Assembly: GCA_049687015.1 (NCBI GenBank)
Contig: JBAVIP010000070.1
Location: forward strand, 82,514 to 146,513
Direction of reading: 5' to 3'
DNA length: 64,000 bases
DNA from: Methylotenera_A sp049687015
Lineage (GTDB): Bacteria; Pseudomonadota; Gammaproteobacteria; Burkholderiales; Methylophilaceae
Part shown: in pieces, positions 8,101 through 15,792 of the stretch
Layout of the letters: each line of letters starts with the position of its first letter
How positions within the stretch are numbered: the first letter of the stretch is position 1
Made by a program: the position numbers and the translations under genes
Notes under the pieces: model-generated
Databases searched by the model: none
What the model saw: the letters and a program-made list of their open reading frames with translations, nothing else
Told to the model about the DNA's origin: nothing

Positions 8101-8180
8101 CTGACCTTGCGGCACAATCACGCCGCTTGCAAGCCAGTTTTGGCCTGGCCGGCAAGGTTGGTGACGTGAGAAAACAGTAA
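5160..8180 (+). CDS. Coiled-coil protein with C-terminal AsmA-like domain
   Basis: The 1006-residue product has three parts. Residues 1-80 form a small globular region (ILSYIDGKSKAEAILAKF, LTEKELASALTQLENEGYI) that resembles a winged-helix or helical N-terminal module. Residues about 95-610 are almost wholly Ala, Glu, Lys and Arg with repeats such as EARLEAERKAKAEEKARLEA, a very long charged helix or coiled coil; a 120-base (40-codon) unit is nearly repeated around 5705 and 5825. A single membrane segment follows near 620-645 (ALIGLPLLALLLIGLLPFIS), then about 360 residues like AsmA (EKLAAESVGEPVTVKEVHAS) predicted in the periplasm. So the coiled coil should be cytosolic, a TolA-like rod on the wrong side of the membrane for TolA. 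AsmA proteins act in envelope lipid and outer-membrane homeostasis; the role of the rod is unknown. Start chosen at the first ATG; the ribosome binding site is weak. Confidence 0.8.
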   Translation: MDLSVIYSKTAKGLRARSSLIGGLSSNLMKILSYIDGKSKAEAILAKFDLLTEKELASALTQLENEGYIRPVTVTYAADDWAPTTNFAPMVVEEFQSEEEIEARVRAEAEEEVRLEAEREAREEEEAKRIRAELKAQEKARAEAKVNARLEIERVAREAEEARKKAEAEARAKAAEEGRLEAERKAKAEEKARLEAERIAREAKAEAEQTRAKAAEEARLEAECKAKAEEKARLEAERIAREAKAEARARIEAEENARREIERIAREAEKAEEEARQEAKRKAKAEEQARLEKERIARETEEARKKSKAEARAKAKEEARLEAERKAKVKEEARLQAELKAREEAEQIRIKTEAKEKADAEAKEAARLELERIVRKAEEDRKKSEAKAKEARLEAKRKAKAEEEARLKAERKAREEAELIRARAEAEEKARVEAKEKVRLEMERISREAEEERKKSKIEANTKAEEAVLEVERKAKMEESALLMVKAETQGRVEKDARFEAEHVAPQAEVTQNKFEYDDERALSEEDLRELAEEEEEYEAKRMAKAEAEDVTPETEEKARQEAEEQAREEVKRIAREDAASKARLKAEAKIQAMLLAIATSAKKWIKVTMKAALIGLPLLALLLIGLLPFISLGMLVEPIEKLAAESVGEPVTVKEVHASLWPVPHLVIGDVTIGTKPGQKIEAVNVLPVTSTLFEEVKMVKSLEIEGLNVEQENFGQPLRWINSSGKAEHLKIEQISLKNLKLKIHDLELGPFEGKIGLTESRELKNIDLSSADHALSIQISPQGGSFDVMLTASNWPLPANPKLVFDELSARGTANQDRINFSQIDGKIYGGNITAKSFIDWSNQWTASGNFEMFKVSSSQMLKAFDSVASIDGKLDLKGNFTSKSPEAAKLAEASHVTANFELRDGKINDTDLARAVLYRGNQSLSGDATHFDKLAGSVQFENGRYQYRKLVLASAQFHARGNMDILPNQDISGKISADLAAQSRRLQASFGLAGKVGDVRKQ

Positions 8181-8212
8181 CCCGATAACTATTGTCAGTC
8201 GGAATGTTTTAG

Positions 8213-8719
8213 TTAATCTCTTTGCCCCAGAAAATCCGTTTTTCCTAGTTCAACGCCGTTATGGCGCAAAATGTTGTAGGCTGTCGTTACGTGAAAATAC
8301 ACATTCGGCAAAACCCATTTTAGCAGGTAAGCTAGCCCGGTAAACTTTAACTCTACTTTACGCACGGCAATCGTAATATCGCGGGTTTCAGCGCCTTCCA
8401 ACTGCGCGGGTTTAATGGTTTCTATAAAAGCAATGGTTTTGGCAATGCGGTCTTGCAACTCTGCAAAGCTAGTTTCATTGTCTTCATATTTGGGAATTTC
8501 TACCCCTGCTAACCGTGCTGCCGCGCCCTTGCTCATGTCGGTAGCAATTTGCACTTGCCGAGTGAGCTGGTACATATCGGGGAAAAGTCGCGCATTAAGT
8601 AATACGCTATGCTCGATTTTTTTGGCGTCCGCGTATTCCTCACCTTTTTTCAGTATGTTCGATAAGTTAGTTAAATTGCGTTTAAGCGGTGGAATCGTTG
8701 CATCGTATATGGTGGGCAT
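8213..8719 (-). CDS. DUF1993 family protein
   Basis: The 168-residue product starts MPTIYDATIPPLKRNLTNLS and contains LLNARLFPDMYQLTRQVQIATD and KLTGLAYLLKWVLPNVYFHV-like blocks, the pattern of DUF1993. The family adopts a DinB-like four-helix bundle; function is not established. It ends 32 bases from the convergently transcribed coiled-coil/AsmA gene. No signal peptide; predicted cytosolic. Confidence 0.82.
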   Translation of the reverse strand: MPTIYDATIPPLKRNLTNLSNILKKGEEYADAKKIEHSVLLNARLFPDMYQLTRQVQIATDMSKGAAARLAGVEIPKYEDNETSFAELQDRIAKTIAFIETIKPAQLEGAETRDITIAVRKVELKFTGLAYLLKWVLPNVYFHVTTAYNILRHNGVELGKTDFLGQRD

Positions 8720-8845
8720 GATGTGTTCCTTAAATAAACAAGCCAGGGTTTAATATGCGTAAATCATACGCCTAAAAATCAGTCAAAACTTATTTTAATA
8801 TTTCTTTGTCTATAGGTTGTATTTTGGGTAAATAGTGAATAATTT

Positions 8846-8859
8846 TTGATATTAATCAA
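8846..8859. promoter_or_regulatory. FNR/ANR-type box
   Basis: TTGAT-ATTA-ATCAA is a perfect match to the FNR consensus TTGAT-N4-ATCAA. It lies 86 bases before the ATG of the 32-residue membrane protein at 8945 and 127 bases before the divergent DUF1993 gene. It suggests oxygen- or NO-responsive control of one of them. The box is palindromic, so the target is not fixed by sequence alone. Confidence 0.55.
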
Positions 8860-8944
8860 AGCACTTGGTTAATCTTGAACAATATGATTTGATTTCCTTA
8901 CATGCCGTGTGTTGACCAAGCTGGTTGAATGATGGGAGAACAAA

Positions 8945-9043
8945 ATGACTTTTTTAGGGTGGCAGGGAATTGCTACGTTAGTTGGCGTGCTCGCCGTGAT
9001 TGTTTTGGTATTAGTTGGATTTGCCAAGCTAGCTAACAAGTAG
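8945..9043 (+). CDS. Very small single-span membrane protein
   Basis: This 32-codon ORF encodes MTFLGWQGIATLVGVLAVIV and continues to LVLVGFAKLANK: a short N-terminus, one hydrophobic helix of about 20 residues and a basic end. GGGAGA lies six bases before the ATG. The size and topology resemble accessory subunits of respiratory complexes (CydX- or CcoQ-like), but I see no specific signature, so the function is unknown. A perfect FNR box sits 86 bases upstream. Confidence 0.55.
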   Translation: MTFLGWQGIATLVGVLAVIVLVLVGFAKLANK

Positions 9044-9197
9044 TACAAAGCTTTTGAGGGGTGTGCTGATGGCGATAGTGTTACTGTCAGAGTGGTTTTT
9101 TGTTGACTAGACTTCATCGGCGCCACCTGAAAATAATTCACCTATATTTTCCTATCGGCCTATGATGAACTCTGTAGCGCTCTAAAGGAGAAACATC

Positions 9198-9317
9198 ATG
9201 GCAAAAGGTCAGATTCGCGGTAACAAGGAAGTAAAAAAACCCAAAAAGAGTAAAGAAGTTGTGGTGCCTTCAAGTTCCATTCTTCCAATGAAATCTAGCA
9301 CGCCAGCAAAAAAATAA
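9198..9317 (+). CDS. Small basic protein, MAKGQxRGNKExKKPK type
   Basis: The 39-residue product starts MAKGQIRGNKEVKKPKKSKE and ends in SSTPAKK; it is very rich in Lys and Ser and probably unstructured. AAAGGAG lies eight bases before the ATG. Short conserved proteins with this opening are common as hypothetical genes in proteobacteria, from memory; no function is known. It lies alone between the 32-residue membrane protein and the SOUL gene. Confidence 0.6.
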   Translation: MAKGQIRGNKEVKKPKKSKEVVVPSSSILPMKSSTPAKK

Positions 9318-9390
9318 GCATTAATTTGTTTGTAATTTTTAGTGTCGCTTGTAGTCCAATAGCCTGTCTATCAAGATAGGAGTTCAAAGC

Positions 9391-10017
9391 ATGTTATTTC
9401 GTCTAGTGTTAGTATGCGTTTTATTTGCTTTGTCTCTACCGGAGATCGCTATGGCCATTGAAGAACCAAAGTTTGAGTTAATCGAAAAAGCCAATTCATT
9501 TGAATTACGTGCTTACAAACCCATGATTTTGGCCGAGGTGCTGGTGGATGGCGATATGGACTCAGCTTCAAGCAAAGGTTTTAGATTGATTGCTGATTAT
9601 ATTTTTGGCAATAACAAATCAAAATCTGGGAGCAGTGAAAAAATCAGCATGACCGCCCCGGTGATAGTTGAACCTAAATCTGAAAAAATCAGTATGACTG
9701 CGCCAGTAAGTTTGCAAGAGACATCTGGCAAATGGCGGGTGCATTTTGTGATGCCTAGTCAATATACGCTTGAGACCTTGCCTACCCCCAATAACCCACA
9801 AGTGATGTTGCGTGAGGTTTCATCTAAAAAATTTGCAGTGGTTAGATTTTCTGGCCTTGCGGGTAACATTAAAACGGCAAAGAAAATGGAGGAGTTGCTC
9901 GCTTGGGTTGTCAGCAAAAAACTTAAGCCTATTGGTACGCCAGAGTTGGCGCGCTATAACCCACCTTGGACATTGCCGTTTTTAAGGCGTAACGAGGTAA
10001 TGGTGGAATATCAGTAG
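9391..10017 (+). CDS. SOUL haem-binding family protein, secreted
   Basis: The 208-residue product has a signal peptide (about residues 1-22, LVLVCVLFALSLPEIAMA) and then the SOUL fold: PKFELIEKANSFELRAYKPM, the KISMTAPV block, which occurs twice in tandem (around residues 88-95 and 102-109), and a C-terminal ARYNPPWTLPFLRRNEVMVE. AGGAG lies nine bases before the ATG. SOUL proteins bind haem or tetrapyrroles. It lies just upstream of nnrS, a haem protein gene tied to nitric oxide, so a shared role in haem or NO handling is possible but unproved. Confidence 0.85.
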   Translation: MLFRLVLVCVLFALSLPEIAMAIEEPKFELIEKANSFELRAYKPMILAEVLVDGDMDSASSKGFRLIADYIFGNNKSKSGSSEKISMTAPVIVEPKSEKISMTAPVSLQETSGKWRVHFVMPSQYTLETLPTPNNPQVMLREVSSKKFAVVRFSGLAGNIKTAKKMEELLAWVVSKKLKPIGTPELARYNPPWTLPFLRRNEVMVEYQ

Positions 10018-10109
10018 CGTTTAAATAGCGAAGCTTAGGTTGTTTACTTTTCGCTTGCAGTTATTTCTGTAAATATCAGCAATAAAAATAAAAAAGGTTT
10101 CTGTTAGTC

Positions 10110-10123
10110 TTGTGCTATATCAA
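10110..10123. promoter_or_regulatory. CRP/FNR-superfamily (NNR/DNR-like) box before nnrS
   Basis: TTGTG-CTAT-ATCAA keeps the FNR spacing, with one perfect half-site (ATCAA) and one partial. It is 36 bases before the nnrS start codon, a place expected for such activators. nnrS genes are usually controlled by NO-sensing members of this family. Confidence 0.4.
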
Positions 10124-10158
10124 GGCAATGCGAAGGTTAGTAATTTAAACTCCGCCTT

Positions 10159-11370
10159 ATGACACTCATGCAAATTCAAATTAACAAAACTAATCAAGAA
10201 GTTGCAAAGAAATTCGCATTATTCAATCTTGGGTTTCGCCCATTCTTTTTAGGGGCGGGTATTTTTGCCGTTGTTTCAATAGCCTTGTGGATATATGTCT
10301 ATTTTTTTCATGGCTCGGCAAGCATTACCCACATAACGATCAGCCAATGGCATGCGCATGAGATGCTATATGGCTATGGCATGGCAGTGGTTGCGGGCTT
10401 TCTGCTTACTGCGGTAAAAAACTGGACAGGAATCCAAACGCTTTATGGCAAGCCATTAATGGCGCTGTTTATGCTTTGGTGTGCGGCTAGGCTGTTATTC
10501 CTGTTTGGTACAGCATTCTTATCTTGGGCAGCCGTGGCGGATATGCTGTTTGGCCTTTTTCTAATCAGCGCCATAGCCAGGCCGATTATCAAGGCAAAGC
10601 AATGGAAGCAGCTTGCAGTAGTGAGTAAAGTCATTTTATTGTGGGTGGGCAATCTGGTTTTTTATCTGGGGTGCTACGGAATACTAACAAGCGGTATGCT
10701 ATACGCCATAAATGGTGCGGCACTGTTGTTTATCAGCCTTATTTTGATGATAGGGCGTCGGGTTATCCCGTTTTTTATCGAGCGCGGTGTGGAAGAAAAA
10801 ATCCAGCTCAAGCAATACAAGTGGCTGGATGCGTGCATTCTTGCCGTTTTTATTGCTTTATTTATAAACGTAATTTTTATACAAATTGCTAATGCAACAT
10901 CAGTGCTGGCATGGAGTTTATTTGCCTTGAACGGTTACCGTTTACGCAATTGGCATACTGCAGGGATCTGGCATGTGCCGTTGTTATGGAGCCTGTATCT
11001 GTCGGCCTGGCTGATTAATGTTGGTTTTCTTTTTTATGGTTTACAGGCGCAATATGGTAGTCTGTCCATTTTAACGCTGCATCTTTTTACCATTGGCGGC
11101 ATAGGGTTAATGACGCTTGGCATGATGTCACGCGTAGCTTTAGGGCATACCGGGCGCGATATCAGGAAGCCCTCGCACTGGATGGGATTTGCTTTTGCCG
11201 GGATTGTTGTGAGCGTGGTGTTTCGCTCGCTGGTGCCTATGCTAAGTACGCAGCATTATGCAAACTGGGTATTGATATCTGCGATTTTCTGGGTATTGAG
11301 CTTTGCGATTTTTGTGGCAGTTTATGCGCCGATACTGTTGAAGCCAAGAACTGATGGGGCTTTTGGTTGA
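10159..11370 (+). CDS. nnrS: NnrS family haem-copper membrane protein
   Basis: The 403-residue product opens with FALFNLGFRPFFLGAGIFAV and SQWHAHEMLYGYGMAVVAGFLLTAVKNWTG, both characteristic of NnrS, and has about twelve predicted spans. Further histidines lie in NWHTAGIWHVPLLW, LTLHLFTIGGIGLMTLGMMSRVALGHTGR. NnrS contains haem and copper and protects cells against nitrosative stress, by general knowledge of the family. No denitrification genes are seen in the window; here NO could be a by-product of nitrite reduction. Confidence 0.9.
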   Translation: MTLMQIQINKTNQEVAKKFALFNLGFRPFFLGAGIFAVVSIALWIYVYFFHGSASITHITISQWHAHEMLYGYGMAVVAGFLLTAVKNWTGIQTLYGKPLMALFMLWCAARLLFLFGTAFLSWAAVADMLFGLFLISAIARPIIKAKQWKQLAVVSKVILLWVGNLVFYLGCYGILTSGMLYAINGAALLFISLILMIGRRVIPFFIERGVEEKIQLKQYKWLDACILAVFIALFINVIFIQIANATSVLAWSLFALNGYRLRNWHTAGIWHVPLLWSLYLSAWLINVGFLFYGLQAQYGSLSILTLHLFTIGGIGLMTLGMMSRVALGHTGRDIRKPSHWMGFAFAGIVVSVVFRSLVPMLSTQHYANWVLISAIFWVLSFAIFVAVYAPILLKPRTDGAFG

Positions 11371-11403
11371 CTCTGGTGGTTGATTCCGGCGGTTGATCCG
11401 GTA

Positions 11404-11781
11404 TTAAAGATCACCCCGTTTTTTCACTTCTTGCCGTAACCATCGCTCCAGCACGACCACCACGTAGGCCTGCTCTTCCAGCGTGAGTTCGCGTCCTTGC
11501 GGGATTTGATGCCACTTTTGCAAGCAGCCGCGGCAACAACAGGCGGTGGCATGCTGTGCCACAAAAACAGGATGGCCGCGCATGGGCGTTTGTTTACCGT
11601 CGTTTGTGATTTCAGCAGGAGCGAGACGTTTACAAATAAAGGCTTCAGCATGCGTCAGCACGAGGGATAAGCCTTTTTCGTGCAAATAAATTAAGTCTTT
11701 ACCGCGTAAATGAAAGCCGCTTCTAAAGGGCGATTTGGCTAGCGCGGTAAAGAGTTCGACTAAATCTCTCATCTGATTCAT
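11404..11781 (-). CDS. DUF4186 family protein
   Basis: About 125 residues, containing SPFRSGFHLRGKDLIYLHEKG, a central PMRGHPVFVAQHATACCCRG and CLQKWHQIPQGRELT-like blocks. The cysteine cluster ACCCRGCLQKWH could bind a metal. Family DUF4186 has no known function. The ATG at 11781 is used; the one at 11772 (MRDLVELF) is an alternative, as no clear Shine-Dalgarno decides. A strong terminator hairpin lies immediately upstream, so this gene needs its own promoter or read-through. Confidence 0.78.
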   Translation of the reverse strand: MNQMRDLVELFTALAKSPFRSGFHLRGKDLIYLHEKGLSLVLTHAEAFICKRLAPAEITNDGKQTPMRGHPVFVAQHATACCCRGCLQKWHQIPQGRELTLEEQAYVVVVLERWLRQEVKKRGDL

Positions 11782-11784
11782 CAA

Positions 11785-11821
11785 TAAAAATGCCCATCAT
11801 ATTTAGCCGTATGATGGGCAT
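11785..11821 (-). terminator. Intrinsic terminator after the permease gene
   Basis: On the minus strand ATGCCCATCATA and TATGATGGGCAT form a perfect 12-base stem with a short loop, followed by TTTTTATT. It sits 27 bases after the permease stop codon. Confidence 0.85.
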
Positions 11822-11847
11822 GAAAACACATTACTTATATTACAAAT

Positions 11848-13302
11848 TTATTCCAGAATGGCCGGTGGGCCTTTAAAGCGTTTCTTCTCTCCAAACACAA
11901 ACCAGAAGATAGCCATCACTGCCAGCATTGCCAAAGTGAGATATAACACTTTTTCGTTAGGTGGCTGTATCCCGACAAACACCAAGAAGCCACCGCCAAT
12001 GACCGCTAGACTGGCGATGATCTTGGATAATCCGCCAAGGTTGAACGGGCCTTTGTGTTTCCATGTTTTGCCTTCTGCAAATATACCTGCGGCAGTAGGC
12101 ATCACGTAAGAGATGTATAAAAATACTGCACAACCTGTTGATAACACCACAAATGCATCGCCATATAATGTGGCAGCAACAGCTAAGATTGCAGAAACCC
12201 AAACCGCAGCAACAGGTGTTTTTAAGGTAGGGTCAATTTTGCGTAAAAATTTAGATGCGGGCAAACCGCCATCCCGTGCAAAGGCAAACATCATGCGAGA
12301 GCAAGAGGTTAAGCAAGCCAGCCCACATAAGAAGTTAACCAAGAAGATACCAACACCTAATGCGGTTCTTAAGCCTGTAGGCAGTGAACTTAGCAGCGCA
12401 TCAAAGAAGCCCATGCCTTGTTTAACACCTTCAGCGAGGTCTGGCATCACAAGCACAAACGTGCAAATCATGACGTAGCCAAAAATTGCCGAGTAAATCA
12501 CAGAAGTGACAATGCCTTTAGGAACCGCTCTGGCTGCATCGCGGGTTTCTTCTGAAGTATGTGCAGAAGCATCGAAACCTGTAATGGTGTAAACGGTGAG
12601 CAATAAACCGCTTAAGAACGGGTAGAACATACCTTCAGTTCTTGGCCATACACTACCTTCTGAGCCAGTAAAGTTAGTGAAAGTAAACAGGCGAGAAAAG
12701 TCTAATCCTTTTTGGTTGTAAGCCAATAAAGACAAAGTGAGTAAGCCGCCTATCGCCATAATCAGATACCCAGAAATATCCGTGATTTTTGTGGTGAATT
12801 TAGGAAAACGATAAATAAGTATGGCTTGTATGGCTGTGACGCCTGCAATAAACATTGTTGTCGGTATTTCAAGACCAAACAAAGGCGCGATGAGCGTTTT
12901 GAAAAACGGGTCATAAACGCCATAATTAACTGAAGCTACCACAAAAATCAAACCCAGCAAATTAAACCACGCAGTGCACCATCCATAACCTTTACCGCCT
13001 AGAATCGAGCCCCAGTGATATAAGCCACCAGCGGTTGGGTAAGATGAAGAGATTTGTGCCATTGCCAGCGCTACAATGGTTGCGAATAAAGCACCGAGTA
13101 GCCAGCCTATACCTACCGAAGCGCCACCCCCAGCCCCTAGCGCTTGTGGAAAGGCAGTAATGCCACCAGCCAAAATACAAATGATAGAAAAAGAAATAGC
13201 AAAATTAGAAAACCCGCTCATGTGTCGGAGTAGCTCTTGCTCATATCCCATTTTTTTTAGTTCTGCGGCATCATTATCCAACACCTTATTCGTTTCACTC
13301 AT
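11848..13302 (-). CDS. APC-superfamily amino acid/amine permease, probable ethanolamine permease
   Basis: The 484-residue product is an APC transporter with about twelve spans and the family's early motif GFSNFAISFSIICILAGGITAFP. It later shows SSYPTAGGLYHWGSILGG and ITGFDASAHTSEETRDAARAVPKGI, as in eukaryote-type amino acid/choline permeases. It is divergent from eutBC with a 245-base shared control region, so ethanolamine import is the most economical role; GABA, choline or another amine cannot be excluded. A strong terminator follows. Confidence 0.8.
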   Translation of the reverse strand: MSETNKVLDNDAAELKKMGYEQELLRHMSGFSNFAISFSIICILAGGITAFPQALGAGGGASVGIGWLLGALFATIVALAMAQISSSYPTAGGLYHWGSILGGKGYGWCTAWFNLLGLIFVVASVNYGVYDPFFKTLIAPLFGLEIPTTMFIAGVTAIQAILIYRFPKFTTKITDISGYLIMAIGGLLTLSLLAYNQKGLDFSRLFTFTNFTGSEGSVWPRTEGMFYPFLSGLLLTVYTITGFDASAHTSEETRDAARAVPKGIVTSVIYSAIFGYVMICTFVLVMPDLAEGVKQGMGFFDALLSSLPTGLRTALGVGIFLVNFLCGLACLTSCSRMMFAFARDGGLPASKFLRKIDPTLKTPVAAVWVSAILAVAATLYGDAFVVLSTGCAVFLYISYVMPTAAGIFAEGKTWKHKGPFNLGGLSKIIASLAVIGGGFLVFVGIQPPNEKVLYLTLAMLAVMAIFWFVFGEKKRFKGPPAILE

Positions 13303-13471
13303 TTTTTACCCCTTTTAAAGATTAAATGCTAATAGAAACTACTAGATACTAATTTTTAAAACTTAAAAACAGAGAAATTCTGAAGCTATTTTTTATTCTG
13401 GGAAGACATAGTGCGTTCTTAGTATAGATTTATAATGAACAAAAGCAAGTACCAGTTTGTGACATTCGAGC

Positions 13472-13487
13472 ATACCATTTGCGGTAT
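13472..13487. promoter_or_regulatory. Operator-like inverted repeat in the permease-eutB gap
   Basis: ATACC and GGTAT are perfect arms around ATTTGC, 60 bases before the eutB start. A possible sigma-70 pair overlaps it: TTGCGG, 18 bases, CATAAT. A repressor or activator shared by the divergent permease and eutB is plausible; no regulator gene is adjacent. Confidence 0.35.
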
Positions 13488-13547
13488 GGTTAAAAAGTGT
13501 CGCATAATGCCAGCATCAAGTGGTAAGTTATTCAGGGGCAGGAGCGC

Positions 13548-14963
13548 ATGATGACATATCGTTATAGTGTGGGCGCGCAAACCTTTCAGTTTGCTGATTT
13601 AAAAGCGGTGCTTGCCAAGGCAACGCCGGCACGCTCTGGCGATTATCTCGCAGGCGTGGCGGCGGATACTTACGCGGAACGTATGGCGGCCAGAATGTGC
13701 CTGGCGGAGATCCCGCTGAAGCGCTTTTTGGAAGAGCTTATCATCCCTTACGAAACCGATGAGGTTACGCGCCTGATTGTGGATACGCACGGTAAACAGG
13801 CGTTTGCAGAGATTAGCCATTTAACGGTAGGCGATTTTCGTGACTGGCTGCTTTCCGATATTGCTGATTCTGCAACTTTAAAGCGTGTAGCCCCTGGCAT
13901 TACGCCAGAAATGGCTGCAGCCGTTTCTAAACTCATGCGCAACCAGGATTTGATTCTGGTCGCAAAAAAATGTCGTGTCACCACCTCATTTCGCAACACT
14001 ATCGGCTTGCCTGGACATCTTTCCGTGCGCTTGCAGCCCAATCACCCCACGGATGACATGCGCGGCATTGCCGCCTCGATGCTGGATGGCCTGTTGTACG
14101 GCGCGGGGGATGCGGTGATTGGCATCAACCCCGCGACAGATAGTTTGCCCGCGTTGATGGATTTGTATTATTTGGTGGATGAAGTCATCAACCAATACGA
14201 AATCCCTACCCAGTCATGCATTTTGACGCATGTGACCAACCAGATTCAGCTGATTGAAAAAGGCGCGCCAGTGGATTTGGTGTTTCAGTCGATTGCGGGC
14301 ACGGAGAAAGCCAATAAAAGCTTTGGCATCAATATCGCCCTGCTTAAAGAAGCGCAATCTGCGGCACTGTCATTGAATCGAGGCACGGTCAAAAATGAAT
14401 CAGGCAGCCATAATGTGATGTACTTTGAAACCGGCCAAGGCTCGGCGTTGTCCGCTAATGCCAATTTCGGCGTTGATCAGCAGACCTGTGAAGCCCGCGC
14501 TTACGCGGTTGCACGGCACCTGTCGCCGCTGCTGACCAATACTGTGGTGGGCTTTATCGGCCCAGAATATTTGTATGATGGCAAACAGATTATCCGCGCC
14601 GGGCTGGAAGACCACTTCTGCGGCAAATTGCTTGGCGTGCCGCTGGGTTGCGATGTGTGCTACACCAACCATGCCGAGGCCGACCAGGATGATATGGATA
14701 CGCTGATGACCTTGCTAGCCACGGCTGGGCTGACATTTATTATGGGCATTCCGGGTGCCGATGACATCATGCTCAATTACCAGACCACGTCTTTCCATGA
14801 TGCGCTTTATCTGCGCAAAGTGTTGGGCTTGAAAGCTGCGCCGGAGTTTGAGCTCTGGCTTAAAAAAATGCATATCATGGATGCCAGCGGCCAGGTGCAG
14901 CCAATCGCTGACGCACATCATATGCTGCAAAACATGCCGAAACACTTATTGAGCGCGGCTTAA
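13548..14963 (+). CDS. eutB: Ethanolamine ammonia-lyase large subunit
   Basis: The 471-residue product is close in length to known EutB (about 450). It shows the typical opening (FADLKAVLAKATPARSGDYLAGVAA), AERMAARMCLAEIPLKRFLEE and the C-terminal QDDMDTLMTLLATAGLTFIMGIPGADDIMLNYQ blocks. With EutC it cleaves ethanolamine to acetaldehyde and ammonia using adenosylcobalamin. CAGGAG lies seven bases before the ATG. eutC follows after six bases. No microcompartment, acetaldehyde dehydrogenase, reactivase (eutA) or regulator genes are adjacent, so it probably serves nitrogen supply. Confidence 0.95.
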   Translation: MMTYRYSVGAQTFQFADLKAVLAKATPARSGDYLAGVAADTYAERMAARMCLAEIPLKRFLEELIIPYETDEVTRLIVDTHGKQAFAEISHLTVGDFRDWLLSDIADSATLKRVAPGITPEMAAAVSKLMRNQDLILVAKKCRVTTSFRNTIGLPGHLSVRLQPNHPTDDMRGIAASMLDGLLYGAGDAVIGINPATDSLPALMDLYYLVDEVINQYEIPTQSCILTHVTNQIQLIEKGAPVDLVFQSIAGTEKANKSFGINIALLKEAQSAALSLNRGTVKNESGSHNVMYFETGQGSALSANANFGVDQQTCEARAYAVARHLSPLLTNTVVGFIGPEYLYDGKQIIRAGLEDHFCGKLLGVPLGCDVCYTNHAEADQDDMDTLMTLLATAGLTFIMGIPGADDIMLNYQTTSFHDALYLRKVLGLKAAPEFELWLKKMHIMDASGQVQPIADAHHMLQNMPKHLLSAA

Positions 14964-14969
14964 AAATTC

Positions 14970-15782
14970 ATGTCAAATAAATCAAACGACATCACCAAAA
15001 CAGAAGCCTTAAGTGCAGACCCTTGGACACAACTGAAAAGTTTTACCCGCGCGCGTATTGCGCTTGGGCGCGTGGGGAGCAGTTTGCCCACTAAAGAAGT
15101 ATTAAATTTCAGCCTAAGCCACGCCATGGCGCGCGATGCGGTGCATTTGGCGCTGGACATTGATGCATTGGAAGCGGGCATTAAAAGCCAGGGATTTTCT
15201 ACCGTTCGGGTGAAAAGCATGGCGCCAGACCGCGCCAGCTATCTGTTGCGCCCGGATTGGGGACGCAGATTAAGCGAAAAAAGTTTGACCGACTTGAACA
15301 GCATGAATCAAGCCAAACCGATAGATTTCTTGATCGTCGTCGGCGATGGCTTGTCTTCGCTTGCCGTGGCGCGCCATGCCGCGCCTTTGCTGGCGGAAAT
15401 ACGTTATCTTTTACCCAAGGACTGGCATATAGGCCCCGTCGTTATTGCCTCGCAGGCACGCGTGGCGCTTGGGGATGAAATCGGCCAGGCGCTTGGCGCG
15501 CGTATGGTCGCCATGCTAATCGGCGAACGCCCCGGCCTGAGCTCGCCGGATAGTTTGGGCATCTACCTTACGTATAATCCCAAACTTGGGCTGAGCGATG
15601 CGGACCGTAATTGCATTTCCAACGTGCGGCCAGAAGGCTTGCAATACGCTGCTGCGGCCAAGAAACTGGTGTGGCTGGCAAAAGAAGCGATACGCCTAAA
15701 ACTATCAGGCGTGGCGCTAAAAGATGAAAGTGATGTGCAGGAAATTGCTCAGCAAGGTACATTAGAATTGCCTAAACCTTAA
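14970..15782 (+). CDS. eutC: Ethanolamine ammonia-lyase small subunit
   Basis: The 270-residue product has the EutC features WTQLKSFTRARIALGRVGSSLPTKEVLNF near residue 20, SHAMARDAVH, and the cobalamin-binding half with DFLIVVGDGLSSLAV and RPGLSSPDSLGIYLTYNP. It forms the active enzyme with EutB, whose gene ends six bases upstream, so the two are translated from one mRNA. It is slightly shorter than the E. coli protein at the N-terminus. No terminator was seen in the short convergent gap to the MFS gene. Confidence 0.95.
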   Translation: MSNKSNDITKTEALSADPWTQLKSFTRARIALGRVGSSLPTKEVLNFSLSHAMARDAVHLALDIDALEAGIKSQGFSTVRVKSMAPDRASYLLRPDWGRRLSEKSLTDLNSMNQAKPIDFLIVVGDGLSSLAVARHAAPLLAEIRYLLPKDWHIGPVVIASQARVALGDEIGQALGARMVAMLIGERPGLSSPDSLGIYLTYNPKLGLSDADRNCISNVRPEGLQYAAAAKKLVWLAKEAIRLKLSGVALKDESDVQEIAQQGTLELPKP

Positions 15783-15792
15783 AACAATTTGA

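Noticed and set aside
8869..9141. 90-codon minus-strand ORF over the 32-residue gene
   Set aside because: No ribosome binding site or family resemblance, and it overlaps a better-supported plus-strand ORF and FNR region.
13303..13547. ANTAR/EutV-type leader or sigma-54 promoter for eutB
   Set aside because: No paired hexaloops, terminator or GG-N10-GC found; ethanolamine operons with EutV are a Firmicutes feature.
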